64,000 bases of DNA. Source: Acetobacter okinawensis JCM 25146. GTDB taxonomy: Bacteria > Pseudomonadota > Alphaproteobacteria > Acetobacterales > Acetobacteraceae. The translations under genes and the position numbers were made by a program. Position 1 is the first letter of the stretch, and the number at the start of each line of letters is the position of its first letter. The stretch covers positions 1 through 64,000 of the forward strand of contig NZ_BAJU01000007.1 in the NCBI RefSeq assembly GCF_000613865.1, written 5' to 3'. The notes beneath the pieces are model-generated. The model worked only from the letters and a program-made list of their open reading frames with translations. It made no database searches and was not told where the DNA came from. Below, in pieces: positions 1-9,867 of the stretch.

Positions 1-266
1 TGCTTCGAACGGCCAGCCTGTTCTGTCAGGGCGACAAAGATCCTGTCAAAGACACCCAGACGGCTCCACCGGATGAATCGATTATATAAGGTCTTGTGCG
101 GACCATACGCTTTCGGAGCGTCTTTCCACTGAAGACCGTTGCGGATCACATAAACGATACCGCTCAGAACACGCCGGTCATCCACGCGTGGCACTCCGTG
201 CGCCAGTGGAAAAAATGGCTCAATCCGCCCCATCTGGCTCTCAGACAGCATAAACACATCATTCAC
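1..266 (-). CDS. IS5-family transposase, N-terminal part (runs off window)
   Basis: Reading the minus strand from a GTG at 266 (or ATG at 251) gives an N-terminus with the pattern SESQMGRIEPFFP, then VPRVDDRRVLSGI and GLQWKDAP, ending in FVALTEQAGRSK at the window edge. This is the N-terminal DUF4096-like domain typical of IS5-group transposases common in acetic acid bacteria. The catalytic DDE residues lie outside the window. The reading frame is open over the whole visible part, so the copy may be intact. The start is uncertain between the two codons. Confidence 0.75.
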   Translation of the reverse strand, partial: MNDVFMLSESQMGRIEPFFPLAHGVPRVDDRRVLSGIVYVIRNGLQWKDAPKAYGPHKTLYNRFIRWSRLGVFDRIFVALTEQAGRSK

Positions 267-343
267 AGGCCCACCCTCCATCGGTAAGCCTGTGAATCAC
301 AACCGTGCACTCAGTTCAATACATTAATAGGTCCTGAGCCTAA
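1..343 (-). mobile_element. IS5-family insertion sequence, left part only
   Basis: The window opens inside an insertion sequence. Its transposase is read on the minus strand and runs off the left edge. The inner end of the element is placed near 343, because the VIT-family reading frame stops matching its family after the residues HEL at 342-350. A perfect 10-bp inverted pair (attcacaggc at 261-270, gcctgtgaat at 288-297) lies just upstream of the transposase start. The exact terminal repeat and any target duplication cannot be confirmed, since the other end lies outside the window. Confidence 0.7.
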
Positions 344-614
344 GTTCGTGTTTTTCTCGGGCAATATCAGCATGCTCGGAATCTGCCTGAGAACTGACCG
401 AGACATATTCCCCCGCAGCCATGGACAGGGCACCTGCGACAAGTGCAGATAATCCGGCAACCAGAATACTGGTGTGTGTGGCATGCGCACTGGCGACCCC
501 AACAATAAGACTACCTGTTGACAGGGTTCCGTCATTGGCCCCGAGAACGGCTGCTCGTAACCAGCCGAGTTTTTCAACAGCATGGCGTTCGGTCAGGGGG
601 GGAAGGCGCGACAT
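343..614 (-). pseudogene. VIT family Fe/Mn transporter, truncated by IS
   Basis: About 91 codons match the N-terminus of the VIT1/CCC1 family of membrane iron/manganese transporters: a [15 protein letters not shown] segment (first helix), a second hydrophobic helix around [21 protein letters not shown], then the start of the cytoplasmic metal-binding segment ending at REKHEL. The family is normally about 230 residues, so roughly the last 60 percent is missing, including the remaining helices. The match ends exactly where IS sequence begins; the frame then runs a few codons into the IS to a stop at 324. I prefer the ATG at 614, which has AGGAAA about 6 bases upstream, over a TTG at 638. Probably non-functional. 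Confidence 0.8.
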
Positions 615-808
615 GAGGTTTCCTGCTGCCGAGGTCAATGTAACTCAGGACTAACAAGGTCTTGCATGCCGCTGCAATATATATTTTATTATGATACTGC
701 GAGTAATTTTCAATAATTTTCATTTTTTGGAAAATATACTTTGTTCATCTTCGTGTCATGGCAGTATGATAGGAACTATAGGCCAGACTCCATTTTTTCA
801 GGACATGT

Positions 809-1369
809 ATGACTTATTCAACTCCAGCCACCAGAGTATTCCAGCGTTATGATGGGCCAAGCATTGTCCTGCACTGGATGACGGCATTTTTGGTGCTGTT
901 GCAGTTTGTGTTGGCTGAGTGCTGGAGTTGGCCAACAAAACCTGTGCATCATCTGATGGTCGTTACACATCTGACAGCGGGAATAATACTGAGTGTTATC
1001 ATGGTATTCCGTGTTGTCTGGAGACTTACAAAAGGGCGGCACCTACCCAATCATCTGCAACCGATGAGCAGAGTGTTAGCGCTTGGGGTGGAATACACGC
1101 TTTATGCGTTGATTTTGGCAGAAATTGTGCTCGGTTATCTGTGGCGATGGGGCGGGGGGCAGCCAATGAGCTTTTTTGGGGTGCTGTTTCCCGCTCCATT
1201 CGCGCATTTTCAAAAAGCATCACTTTTGTGGATTCACAGTCTGCATGATTGGAATGCATGGTTGATCATTATTCTTGCAACAGGTCATGGTCTGGCTGCC
1301 CTTTTTCACCACTTGATCCTCAAGGACCACGTTCTTGAGCGTATGCTACCCGGACGTTCTGGTGGGTAG
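809..1369 (+). CDS. Cytochrome b561 family membrane protein
   Basis: This 186-residue protein has four hydrophobic segments and histidines placed as in the CybB/b561 family: IVLHWMTAF near residue 21, a histidine pair and HLTAGI near 45-60, and the closing helix with SLHDWNAW and GHGLAALFHH. The family is an inner-membrane di-heme b protein that passes electrons between quinol and partners, sometimes in superoxide oxidation. The start at 809 has AGGA a few bases upstream; an overlapping ATG at 805 is in another frame. Its 3' end overlaps the 3' end of the opposite-strand IclR fragment by about 50 bases. The physiological partner is unknown. Confidence 0.85.
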   Translation: MTYSTPATRVFQRYDGPSIVLHWMTAFLVLLQFVLAECWSWPTKPVHHLMVVTHLTAGIILSVIMVFRVVWRLTKGRHLPNHLQPMSRVLALGVEYTLYALILAEIVLGYLWRWGGGQPMSFFGVLFPAPFAHFQKASLLWIHSLHDWNAWLIIILATGHGLAALFHHLILKDHVLERMLPGRSGG

Positions 1370-1709
1370 GGCTTGTAGACCGCGTTTTGGATATCTCCTC
1401 AAGCATAGTAATATAGCTGTTACCGATTTTGTAACGTCGGGTTGCCAGATTCTGCTCTAATGCCCCTTCCCGGCGTAATGCCTGCAAAATGCGATGAATG
1501 GTGGCTGAGGGCAGGTTAATCATCGCGGCAATATCTCTCAGGCGGACGTCCTGCTCGGGGTGTTCTGCCACAAATCTCAGAATCTGGAATGCGCGCGCAA
1601 TGGCTTGAGTTCCCTCATTTTTTCGGGCTGCCAAAGGGCGTGGTTTAAGAGATTGTAGCTGCATCATGGCTTCAAACTTTCCCGCATGGTGATAATTTTT
1701 ATGCTCCAC
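1320..1709 (-). pseudogene. IclR-type regulator reduced to its HTH domain
   Basis: The first ~95 residues match the N-terminal winged helix-turn-helix of IclR regulators: QAIARAFQILRFVAEHP, then LRDIAAMINLPSATIHRILQALRREGAL, then RYKIGNSYITML. After that the family ligand-binding domain (about 150 residues) is missing in every frame, because the oppositely oriented cytochrome b561 gene occupies the space. The remaining tail is about 30 residues of unrelated sequence. The start is a GTG at 1709; an ATG at 1667 is also possible. It is either a deletion remnant or a surviving DNA-binding-only protein. Family assignment is firm; functional status is not. Confidence 0.6.
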
Positions 1710-1946
1710 ATAATACGATTAAATTTGAATATATGAAAAATTATGCAATTTCAATGGCATGAATTGTGGATATAAAATTTAACACTATTATAAGTAGTTA
1801 TTTGTGGTGAAGTTGAATATGATGCGCTCCAGCATGGCTGATTCCAGTCTGCATAAAATCCCCAAGGTGGCGTGCTGTGGTTTTACATGCAGAGTCATGC
1901 CAACACCGTGTGTATACTCACAGCCGTTTTGTTCTGTCAGGGTGGA

Positions 1947-3331
1947 TTATTTTTTGCTGTGGTAAGGCAACTGAATTTTACAGCATAACCCAGGTGCATT
2001 GTCCAATAATGTGATGCGGCCATGATGTAACCGAACAATGGCCTTTACTAGGCTTAGGCCAAGCCCCGTACCCGGAATTGAGCGGCTATGGTCCAGTCTG
2101 ACCATTTTTTCAAATACACGTTCACGCTCATGTTCAGGAATGCCGGGGCCGTTGTCGGCAATGATGATCGTATTTGTTGTGTCTGACATAAAGGATGAAA
2201 CGACAATAGTGCTGCCAGCAGGACAGTGATTTGTGGCGTTTTCCAGAAGATTGGAGAACATTTGCACCAGTAGAACTTTATTGCCTGAACAGGTCATTTC
2301 ATTTTGAGCAAGATATACGCTCAGTGTTTGTTGTTTCTCTTCCATTATGGGGCGATAAATATCTGTAATGGAGAGCAGAATACCCCGCAGAGAAACATTT
2401 TGATTGTCCGGAATGTCTGCACCCGCTTCCATCTGGGCGAGTTTGAGTAGGGAAGAAAAAATTTCCAGAGCTTCATTAAGGTTGGTTTTGGCGTGGCTTA
2501 ATGCATCTGCCTGAGAGGGCGAGTGAGGTTGCTGCATTGCTTCATCAAGATGTTGACCAAGATGGGCAAGGGGCCGTCGCATATCATGGGCAATATCATC
2601 TGTGACCTGATGCAGACTTGTAATCAGGCATTCGTTTTTTTCCAGCATGGCGTTCAGGCTGGTGGCAAGATGGTCAAATTCATCGCCGCTTGTATTCAAT
2701 GCGAGCCTTCTGGACATATCTCCGTGCATGATGTCGCGGGCTGTCTGGCTGATTGTTTCGATCTTACCGAGCACAAAGTGGCTGACAATCAGCCGCCACC
2801 TGCACCGATAATAATAAAGCCAGCCATACCCCAGATAAATGTAAACCAGAGGTCACGGCGCAGGGTCTGGACGGGTTCAGCATCGATCCCGACAAACAGA
2901 TAACCTCCATCTTGCAGGGTTAAACCATACCCGATGACTGGCCGGTGCTCGGGCGGGAGGGAGCGGTGTGTCCATGTAAGGTTCCGCCAGCCTTGTGTGG
3001 GTTTAAGATGCAGCATATTGCCCACAACAATATGTTCCTGTGCATCTTGTAGCAGGTAGTAAAAGCCTGGACCATTCCTGACCAGTTCGGTCATGACTGG
3101 GCGCATGTGGGCAATATCATGGATACCAGCCTGGGAGAGTGCCTCCTCCCGTTCGTCTGATACAGTTTTTTGCATCTGCCGGGTTAAAAGGGACAGGCTA
3201 TGGTATCCTGAAATGGCCATAACACAAAGACCACTTATGACAAAACATCCCGTAAATATAGACATAATCCGGAATGATGAACTTTTGAAAATCGAGAACT
3301 GGTAAGCGCTGGGGCGTGTATGCCGCTTCAT
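1947..3331 (-). CDS. Two-component sensor histidine kinase (frame broken once)
   Basis: Joined across one missing base near 2786-2793, this is a 461-residue membrane kinase. It has an N-terminal helix (about 20-45), a periplasmic sensor region of about 115 residues, a second helix ending in IIIGAGGG, a HAMP segment, the phospho-acceptor H-box AHDMRRPL (near 247), the N-box NLLENATNH, and glycine boxes DNGPGIP and GTGLGLSL. Adding one base restores LIVSHFVLGKIE after the second helix. It lies one base downstream of the response regulator and should phosphorylate it. The signal is unknown; metal-transport neighbours make metal or envelope stress plausible. Probably intact in the organism. Confidence 0.8.
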
Positions 3332-3332
3332 T

Positions 3333-4031
3333 TCACTGGTTCCGTAACATGTAGCCTTGCCCTTTGACGGTATGGATCAATGGGGAAGCATGACGGCCAA
3401 GCCGCTCCCGGAGACGGCTGATATGAGTTTCAACAAGATTGGTATGAATTGGAAAATCAATCTCCCATACCGCTTGGAGAAGCATCTCGCGTGAGAGAAG
3501 GGCAAAAGGGTTCCGCATAAAATATTCAAGGAGTTTTAATTCCTGAGGCTGTATATAAAGTTTTGACCCTGCGCGCCAGACTTCCCTGTTCAACAGGTCA
3601 ATTTCTACATCTTCAAAAACCAGACGGGTAGTATTCAGAGGTTCCTTGTGGCGCCGTAACAGGCTTTCTATTCTTGCGGAGAGTTCGGTCAGGGCAAACG
3701 GTTTGACAAGGTAATCGTCTCCACCACTGCGCAAACCACGGACCCGGTCATGAATACCATCCATCGTGGTGAGGAACAGAACGGGAGTCTGTATATTTTT
3801 TGCCCTCAGGTGGGTGAGGATGGTCAGACCGTCTATGCCGGGGAGGCGGCGGTCAAGAATAATGCAATCCCATGACCCAGATTCTGCCAACTCCTGACCA
3901 TAAGCGCCGTGACATGCACTGGTTATGCGAATATGTGATTTTTCAAAAAACTTTTCTATATAAGAAACTGTTTTTTCATCATCTTCGACCAGAAGGATTG
4001 ATACGGCAGGGCAGGGTACGTCCACGTTCAT
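3333..4031 (-). CDS. OmpR-family response regulator
   Basis: This 232-residue protein has a receiver domain with the acidic pair in LLVEDDEK (17-18), phospho-acceptor Asp60 in CIILDRRLPG, and Lys110 in YLVKPF. A C-terminal winged-helix DNA-binding domain follows (FEDVEIDLLNREVWR, then LLEYFMRNPFALLSREMLL and a C-terminal HTVKGQGYMLR hairpin). It is the first gene of a regulator-kinase pair; its TGA is followed one base later by the kinase ATG. The architecture matches QseB/ColR/CusR-type regulators. Target genes cannot be read from sequence. The 460-base AT-rich gap upstream presumably holds its promoter. Confidence 0.92.
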   Translation of the reverse strand: MNVDVPCPAVSILLVEDDEKTVSYIEKFFEKSHIRITSACHGAYGQELAESGSWDCIILDRRLPGIDGLTILTHLRAKNIQTPVLFLTTMDGIHDRVRGLRSGGDDYLVKPFALTELSARIESLLRRHKEPLNTTRLVFEDVEIDLLNREVWRAGSKLYIQPQELKLLEYFMRNPFALLSREMLLQAVWEIDFPIHTNLVETHISRLRERLGRHASPLIHTVKGQGYMLRNQ

Positions 4032-4493
4032 ACTAGGGCTCCGGGTGATGTATCGGGGTATATAAGAGATTGTTTTGTCTAAAGTATGATGTGATTACTG
4101 ATCGATTATACGAAAAAATTCTATTGTGAATGAGGAAATTCTAGATATTTCTTCTTTGTTACGCGTTTAATTTCCGGAATTTATGTTGATTTTTGTTTAT
4201 AAAGGAACATGGCAAAAAATTGAACTTCATGAAATATAAAAATCCCAATGTTGGCATATTTAATGCTATGGGTATGCATGCAGGAGTAGAACTCCTTTTG
4301 AGGGTATTGGCTGAGAATAACCCCCCCCCTCATACATCAAGTGTGTTCAGGTTCGTGCGATGAATATATTTCATAGGTTATTTATACAGACTCTTTGTTA
4401 CATGCGTCATTTTTCAGATTGGCTGCGTCTAAAATAACGCCTGCCTGAGGCATTTTGGTAACTTGGGAGCACACCAGTGCTGCGGAGTGCTTA
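4032..4493. other. AT-rich intergenic region between regulator and TSUP gene
   Basis: I see no gene here. The region is AT-rich and divergent, so it should carry promoters for the response regulator (minus) and the TSUP permease (plus). It contains a small hairpin (ggag-tagaa-ctcc near 4283) and a GGCTGAGA-containing hairpin with a run of nine C at about 4321-4329. The latter superficially recalls a thiamine riboswitch but lacks that motif's second half. Confidence 0.5.
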
Positions 4494-5482
4494 ATGATGA
4501 TTGTTTGGAGTGTTCTATTCGCAACCGCGGTGGTGGCATTTGCCTTGAGTGCTGTGTCCGGGGGCGGTGCCGGATTGGTGCTTATGCCAATACTGGGGTT
4601 GATACTTGCGCCTGAGAACGTTCCTGCGGCTCTGTCTATTGGAACTTCTGTAAGCTCTATATCCCGTATTGCATTTTTTTTCCGAAATATCCGATGGTCT
4701 ATTGTGTTTCGGTTTGTGCCATTGGCGCTTCCCGCAGCTTGGGGAGGTGTGATGCTGCTCAGGCAAATGCAGCCTGCTTATCTGAGCCTGTTGCTCGGCC
4801 TGTTTTTATTGGGAAATCTCCCGCTTATGCTACGTAGTGAGCGTGGAGCAAAAAATAGCGCGGACGATGGAGCCCATGGCATGGTCTGGTTGCCCATTAT
4901 TGGTATTATGGCGGGGTTTATTTCCGGTTTTACCGGTGCTGTCGGTTTGCTTTTCAATCAGTTCTACCACAAGCTAGGCTTGGATAAATCCGAAATTGTT
5001 GCAACGCGTGCGGCGAATGATGTGCTTTTGCATTTTGTTAAAGTTACACTTTACGTAAGCTACGGCATGGTCAGTCAGGCAACATTACTGGCTGGTGGTT
5101 TTGTCGCCTTGGCTGCTCTGGTATCCTCATTTGGTATGAAGCAGTTTTTACATTGTATTCCCGATCATATGTTCAAACAGGTCGGGCATGGGGCTGCGGT
5201 AGCGGCTGGTGTGGCAATGATGGTGATGGCGGGCCAGCATGTTGTTGCGCAGGACCAGCTGGCAATACAGTACACGCGCCACGTTCACGCCTTGGGCATG
5301 ACCGTCGACTGGAGCAGCATCGCCTGTCCGTAGAAGTGGAAGCGCCAATCGAACTGGAGGTGCGGCACAGTTTGATCTCGCACGGTGTTGCCCCGCACTC
5401 TAATGCTCAATGGCATGATGTTCGGCATGCCATTTTGCATATTTCACCATTACAAGGGGCGTATATGACGCGTTCTGAATAG
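4494..5482 (+). CDS. TSUP (TauE/SafE) family permease, C-terminus probably frame-broken
   Basis: The protein has about eight hydrophobic segments and both TSUP half-repeat signatures (SAVSGGGAGLVLMPIL near 16 and AGFISGFTGAVGLLFNQF near 145). TSUP proteins export sulfite, sulfoacetate or related anions. I start at ATG 4494 (GCGGAG 8 bases upstream). As written the frame stops at 5333. Adding one base near 5305-5309 continues into a protein-like tail to 5482 (RLSVEVEAPIELEVRHSL and onward), giving 329 residues. The tail is not a known domain to me, so the extension is less certain than the permease call. Substrate is unknown. Confidence 0.7.
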
Positions 5483-5515
5483 AGAGGCGGGTTTTCGTCT
5501 ATGCTTTACTGCTGG

Positions 5516-6891
5516 TTATAAAAAAGCTCCCAACATAGCCATAACAACCCCTGCCATAAGAAGGGTTGCTGTCCATCCCAGCCATTTTAACCAGCCCTGA
5601 ACAATAAAATTTCCCATAATGTCTTTGCGGGCAGAGACAAGCATGATGATGACCATGACGGGAACAGCCGCTACGCCATTGAGCACTGCGCTCCAGAACA
5701 AGGCTTTTATGGGGTCTATTGGTACAAAATTCAGGATCATGCCAACTAGGGTTGCAATGACCAGCGTTGCATAAAATGCCTGCGCTTCCTTTGGGCGGCG
5801 TTTAAGACCGGTGGGCCATTGGCGTGCCTCCCCCACGGCGTAAGCGGCGGAGCCTGCCAGCACCGGAACAGCCAGAAGGCCTGTGCCAATAATGCCAAGA
5901 GTGAAAATAAGAGATGCAAAATTGCCTGCAATAGGCCTGAGGGCCTCTGCGGCCTGAGCTGATGTCTGAATATCTGTAATGCCGCTCACGTTCAGGGTTG
6001 CGGCTGTAGTAATCAGAATGGCCAATGCAACAAGGTTGGAAAAACCCATGCCAACCAAAGTGTCAATTCTGATACGGCGCAGGGCGTCTTTTCCCTGGGC
6101 TGGCGCATCAATCAGCCGTGTGCGGCGGGGGTGGACGTGCATGTCCTCCACTTCCTGCGAGGCCTGCCAGAAAAAGAGATAAGGCTGATTGTGGTGCCGA
6201 GAATTGCTACCAGAGCGGTCAGGTAGTCCGACGTAAGGGCATGGTCAGGCCAGACCAGAGACCATGCCAGCGTGTGCCAATGAACATGCACATAGGCCAG
6301 TGCAGCAAAATACGAGAATAAGGCCAGTGTAAGCCATTTGAGCACGGCTACGTAGCGAGTGTACTGCAAGAACACCTGCATGGAAATTGAAATGGTGGCA
6401 AAAAGTAGAACGTAAAGTGCACGATGTACGGGAAGCAGCAGGTGCAACGCATCTGCCATTGCGCCAAGGTCTGCGCCAAGATTGATGATGTTTGCAACCA
6501 GAAGTAGCACGATAACACTGCTAACCAGCCACGGCGGACAATGCAGCCGCAGCACACCCGCCAGCCCGTACCCAGTTGTACGCCCGATGCGGGCGCTGAT
6601 TGTCTGTATGGCAACCATGAGCGGATATGTGACGAGAAGCGTCCATGACAGACCATAGGAAAACTGCGCCCCGACCTGTGAATAGGTTGCTATGCCGCTT
6701 GGGTCATCATCTGACGCACCGGTAATGAGCCCGGGCCCAAGAACATGGAACAGGCGAGGGCGGCTAGCCCCGACTGCCGGGCTTGGTGTCTCCGGGTCAT
6801 GGTCAGAAAAAAGTACAGTTTTTTCAATATGTTCAGGCGACAGGATGAGTTTGTCGCTTTTGCTGCAACGGAAGATCTGGGGCGCTGCCAT
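5516..6891 (-). CDS. Nramp/MntH-family divalent metal transporter (frame broken once)
   Basis: Joined across one missing base near 6182-6184, this 458-residue protein is an Nramp-family metal/proton symporter. It shows the helix-1 metal-binding motif ASDDDPSGIATYSQ (canonical DPGN replaced by DPSG), a long series of membrane helices, and after the break the sequence PYLFFWQASQEVEDM, the family segment following helix 6. DPSG-type members form the NRAMP-related magnesium/manganese branch, so manganese specificity is not assured. One added C restores ISPYLFFW. The gene stands alone, with a structured leader at 6980-7020. It is probably intact in the living cell. Confidence 0.82.
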
Positions 6892-6979
6892 GGGGAGTTC
6901 AATTCTGCTAAAATGACTTTATGGCCAGACCATAAGGCAGTTTGAAGCGCAGAAAAATTAAATAGAAATGTAGACTCAC

Positions 6980-7020
6980 ATCCACTCGGCAGGTCTCTGG
7001 CTAAGCCTTACAAAGTGGAC
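6980..7020 (-). promoter_or_regulatory. Stem-loop leader upstream of the Nramp gene
   Basis: About 90 bases upstream of the transporter start, on the transporter strand, two complementary 7-base arms (gtccact and agtggat, one G-U pair) enclose a 27-base region with a further GGC/GCC pairing. Position and size fit a cis-regulatory RNA leader. The sequence does not match the yybP-ykoY manganese or M-box magnesium consensus as I know them, so no class is claimed. Confidence 0.25.
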
Positions 7021-7135
7021 GTCTCTAATGAGTGGTATTTATACAAGTATGTTGTGTTAAATTATTTCAAAAATAAAAATATGCGGAAGAATGTTGATAT
7101 TTAAATAGAGATTTTGCGTAGAAGAAAGGATGTAT

Positions 7136-7369
7136 CTACGCGTAAAAAGCCCCGGAATTTTTTTCTTTCATGATGTTTTCAATCGTTTTGTCCACAAATT
7201 TTTCGTTAGCATTCACGCGGGCTTCCTTCAGATCATTGGCGTAAACTTCGCCAGATCCGCTGACCGTTGCCTGAATACTATCTGCATTATTATTGCTGGT
7301 GGTCGGAATCATATTGTCCCGGATATTGGTATATGCCTGATCCACAAAAGAAACAGCGTATCTGTACAT
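7136..7369 (-). CDS. Small hypothetical protein (77 aa)
   Basis: A 77-residue, mostly polar protein with no membrane segment and no domain I recognise; it is rich in Asn, Ala and Lys (QATVSGSGEVYANDLKEARV). I call it real because a near-perfect ribosome site (GGAGGGG) sits about 6 bases before the ATG. Base composition is more AT-rich than the genes to its right. It is not in an obvious operon: the Nramp gene lies downstream on the same strand after about 240 bases and the thioesterase is divergent. Function unknown. Confidence 0.55.
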   Translation of the reverse strand: MYRYAVSFVDQAYTNIRDNMIPTTSNNNADSIQATVSGSGEVYANDLKEARVNANEKFVDKTIENIMKEKNSGAFYA

Positions 7370-7623
7370 AACTTACCCCTCCATGGCGCGAATATGCCTG
7401 TATTTTTAGATTCGTGTAAAACAAAATTCGATATGAGGAAGCAATAATTTGACATTTTTTATAACAATTGCGTGATTTCTGGCAACACTGAATTACGGTT
7501 GTGAGCAGGATTTTTTCACGTTTGGTACAGGCATGGCGGAGGTGTGCAGATTTCTCTGTATGTTTTGCAGGGAATGGAGAAACATGACCCCATAATGGAC
7601 CAGCGTGAGCAGAAGGGGTGAAC

Positions 7624-8022
7624 GTGGGTAATACTGAGCCGAGTGACTGGGCAACGGATGAGAATCTGGCCGTCAGGGTTGTTGCCATGCGGCGGGATAC
7701 CAATGCGGCGGGCGATATTTTTGGCGGCTGGGTTGCCGCACAGATGGACCTTGCCGCCAGCACGGCGGCGGAAGGGTTTGCCGGATGCAAATGTGTGACA
7801 GTGGCCATTAACGGCATGGTCTTCCATCACCCCATGGCGGTGGGGGATGAGCTGAATGTATATACGCGTATTGTTAAGGTCGGCCGCACCTCCATTACCA
7901 TCTGTGCGGAGTCCGTGCGGCGTATCCGGCGCACTAATATTCGGCAGAAGGTTACATCAGGCAATTTTGTTTTTGTTGCTGTGGGGGAGGATGGGCGACC
8001 ACAAACCCTGCGTCAGATCTGA
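7624..8022 (+). CDS. Acyl-CoA thioesterase, YciA-like hotdog fold
   Basis: This 132-residue protein matches the YciA/acyl-CoA hydrolase family, which cleaves acyl-CoA to free acid and CoA in the cytoplasm. The N-terminal block DTNAAGDIFGGWVAAQMD contains the conserved N..GDIFGG motif with catalytic Asp; the hotdog core follows (VTVAINGMVFHHPMAVGD). Length is normal. I start at GTG 7624, with AGAAGGGG 5 bases upstream; GTG 7618 in the same frame is an alternative. It is single, and separated from pdc by a shared terminator. Confidence 0.88.
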   Translation: MGNTEPSDWATDENLAVRVVAMRRDTNAAGDIFGGWVAAQMDLAASTAAEGFAGCKCVTVAINGMVFHHPMAVGDELNVYTRIVKVGRTSITICAESVRRIRRTNIRQKVTSGNFVFVAVGEDGRPQTLRQI

Positions 8023-8135
8023 GCATGGACTTTAGGAAAAGCAAAAGTGGATTTTGCGCAACATTATTTTTAAATAGTGATTATAAAATCATGTGATTTC
8101 AAGCATGTAGTGGGGAGTGCATAGTTGCATGCATA

Positions 8136-8169
8136 AAAAACGCCCCGGATATAAATCCGGAGCGTTTTT
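8136..8169. terminator. Bidirectional rho-independent terminator
   Basis: A strong hairpin (CCGGAT/ATCCGG extended by CGC/GCG, loop ATAA) is flanked by A and T runs on both sides. It can therefore terminate the plus-strand thioesterase and the minus-strand pyruvate decarboxylase, which converge here. Confidence 0.85.
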
Positions 8170-8191
8170 CACATGGAATATGTGTTGTCGG

Positions 8192-9867
8192 TTATGAAAT
8201 CTGAGGTTTGCGGGCATTGGCAGACGCTACGCGCTTGCCCCACTGCACCAGCATCTCGGTGCAGTCCGTCCGTTCAATCTGGCATTCGATAATGGTTGGG
8301 CCGCGGTGGTTGGCCTGCGCCTTTTTAATGGCTTCGGCCAGTTCCGCACCGGTTGTGACGGTCATGCCCAGACCATGGCCCTCACCCGCGTTGAACACGT
8401 TCATCAGACCGGCATAATCCCAGTTCTTGATATAGTTGTAAGGCCCGTCATGGATGGCAATTTCAATGACGTAACCACGATTGTTCACCAGGAAGATAAT
8501 GACCGGCAGTTCGTAACGCACCATCTGGGCGACTTCTTGCGCCGTCAGCTGGAAGGAGCCATCCCCCACCATGACAATGTGTTCGCGCTCCTGTGACCCC
8601 ATGGCATTCCCGAAGGAGGAAGGAACAGACCAGCCAATATGGCCCCACTGCATTTCCGTTTCCACGCGTGCGTGGCGTGGCAGGTGCATGCGCATGGCGT
8701 TGAACCAGGAATCACCCGTTTCGGCCACAAGGGTGGTCTTGGACGTGAGCATACCGTTGATCTGACGGGTCATTTCGTCATTCGTCAGGCGTGCATCCGG
8801 GGTGGCAGGGGCAATTTTGGTCGGCGTGTAGTGTGACTCCCGTGCGCTGGCCGGGCGTGAGGGGGCTTTTTTGGCCAGTGCGCTCAGGAATTCGCGCAGG
8901 GTAAAGCCCTCAAACGTCTGCCCACCCACGGTTACGCGGTTGGGGTCAGCGACCAGCACGTTCTCACCTTTTGGCCATGCGGTCCAGCCAACGGTTGAGT
9001 AGTCGTTGAACACGGGAGCAATGCACAGCACGGCATCAGCTTTTTCCACCAGTTCCTGCGTACCGGGGGCTGAGACTTCTCCCCAGTAAAGGCCACGGAA
9101 GTTGGCATGGTCCTCGGGGAACAGCCCTTTGGCGGCAGCCATAATGGTTACGGCGCAGCAATACGGTCGGCCAGTGCTTCGGTTTCGCTCAACGCATGGG
9201 CGGAACGGGCTTTGGTGCCAACCAGCATGACGGCCCGCTCGGATTTTTCCAGCAGGGCCACGGCAGCATCCACAGCGGCGTTCAGGCTTGTGGTGTCGGG
9301 TGTCAGTTCTGCCAGCAGGGCGGTCACAGGGCCGGGGCGTACGCACTCGGCGGAGGATACGTTGCAGGCAATTTCCAGATAGGCCGGTTTGCGCTCACGT
9401 AGGGCGGTGCGGATGACGTGGTCGATCTTCGCGGGGGCGGAGGCGGCATCGGTAATGCTTTCCGCAGCGCAGGTTACATGCCGCACCATTTCCAACTGGT
9501 AGCCATAATCGGTATTGCCCAGTGTGTGGTGCAGTACATGGCCGCTGCCATAGTCATTACTGTTAGGCGAGCCGGAGATCAGGATTACAGGCAGGTTTTC
9601 CGCATAGGCACCGCCAATGGCGTTCATGGCGGAAATGGCACCCACGCTAAAGGTGACAACCGCTGCAGCGGCACCATGGGCGCGTGCGTAACCTTCAGCA
9701 CTAAAGCCGCAGTTCAGTTCGTTGCAACAGTAGATCTGCTGCATGTCCTTGTTGAGCAGGAGTTGGTCCAGCAGAACCAGATTGTAATCCCCCGCCACGG
9801 CAAAATGATGTTTGAGACCGATCTGTGCCAGACGCTCGGCCAGATACATTCCAACTGTATAGGTCAT
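8192..9867 (-). CDS. pdc: Pyruvate decarboxylase (frame broken once)
   Basis: Joined across one missing G near 9158-9160, this is a 558-residue thiamine-diphosphate enzyme converting pyruvate to acetaldehyde and CO2. It closely follows the known Acetobacter enzyme: start [31 protein letters not shown] with the catalytic Glu, and the TPP/Mg signature from [10 protein letters not shown] to the NN of [11 protein letters not shown]. Restoring the G gives [15 protein letters not shown]. The ATG at 9867 matches the family start. In acetic acid bacteria it feeds acetaldehyde to acetate production from lactate or pyruvate. It is monocistronic, divergent from gcd, with a terminator downstream. The break is probably a sequence error. 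Confidence 0.93.

Noticed and set aside
4283-4365. GGCTGAGA-containing hairpin resembling a thiamine riboswitch upstream of the TSUP gene
   Set aside because: The first-half motif is present by resemblance, but the second half (CCTGAT..GGATAATGCCAGCG) is missing and the downstream gene has no thiamine link; it is better explained as a simple hairpin.
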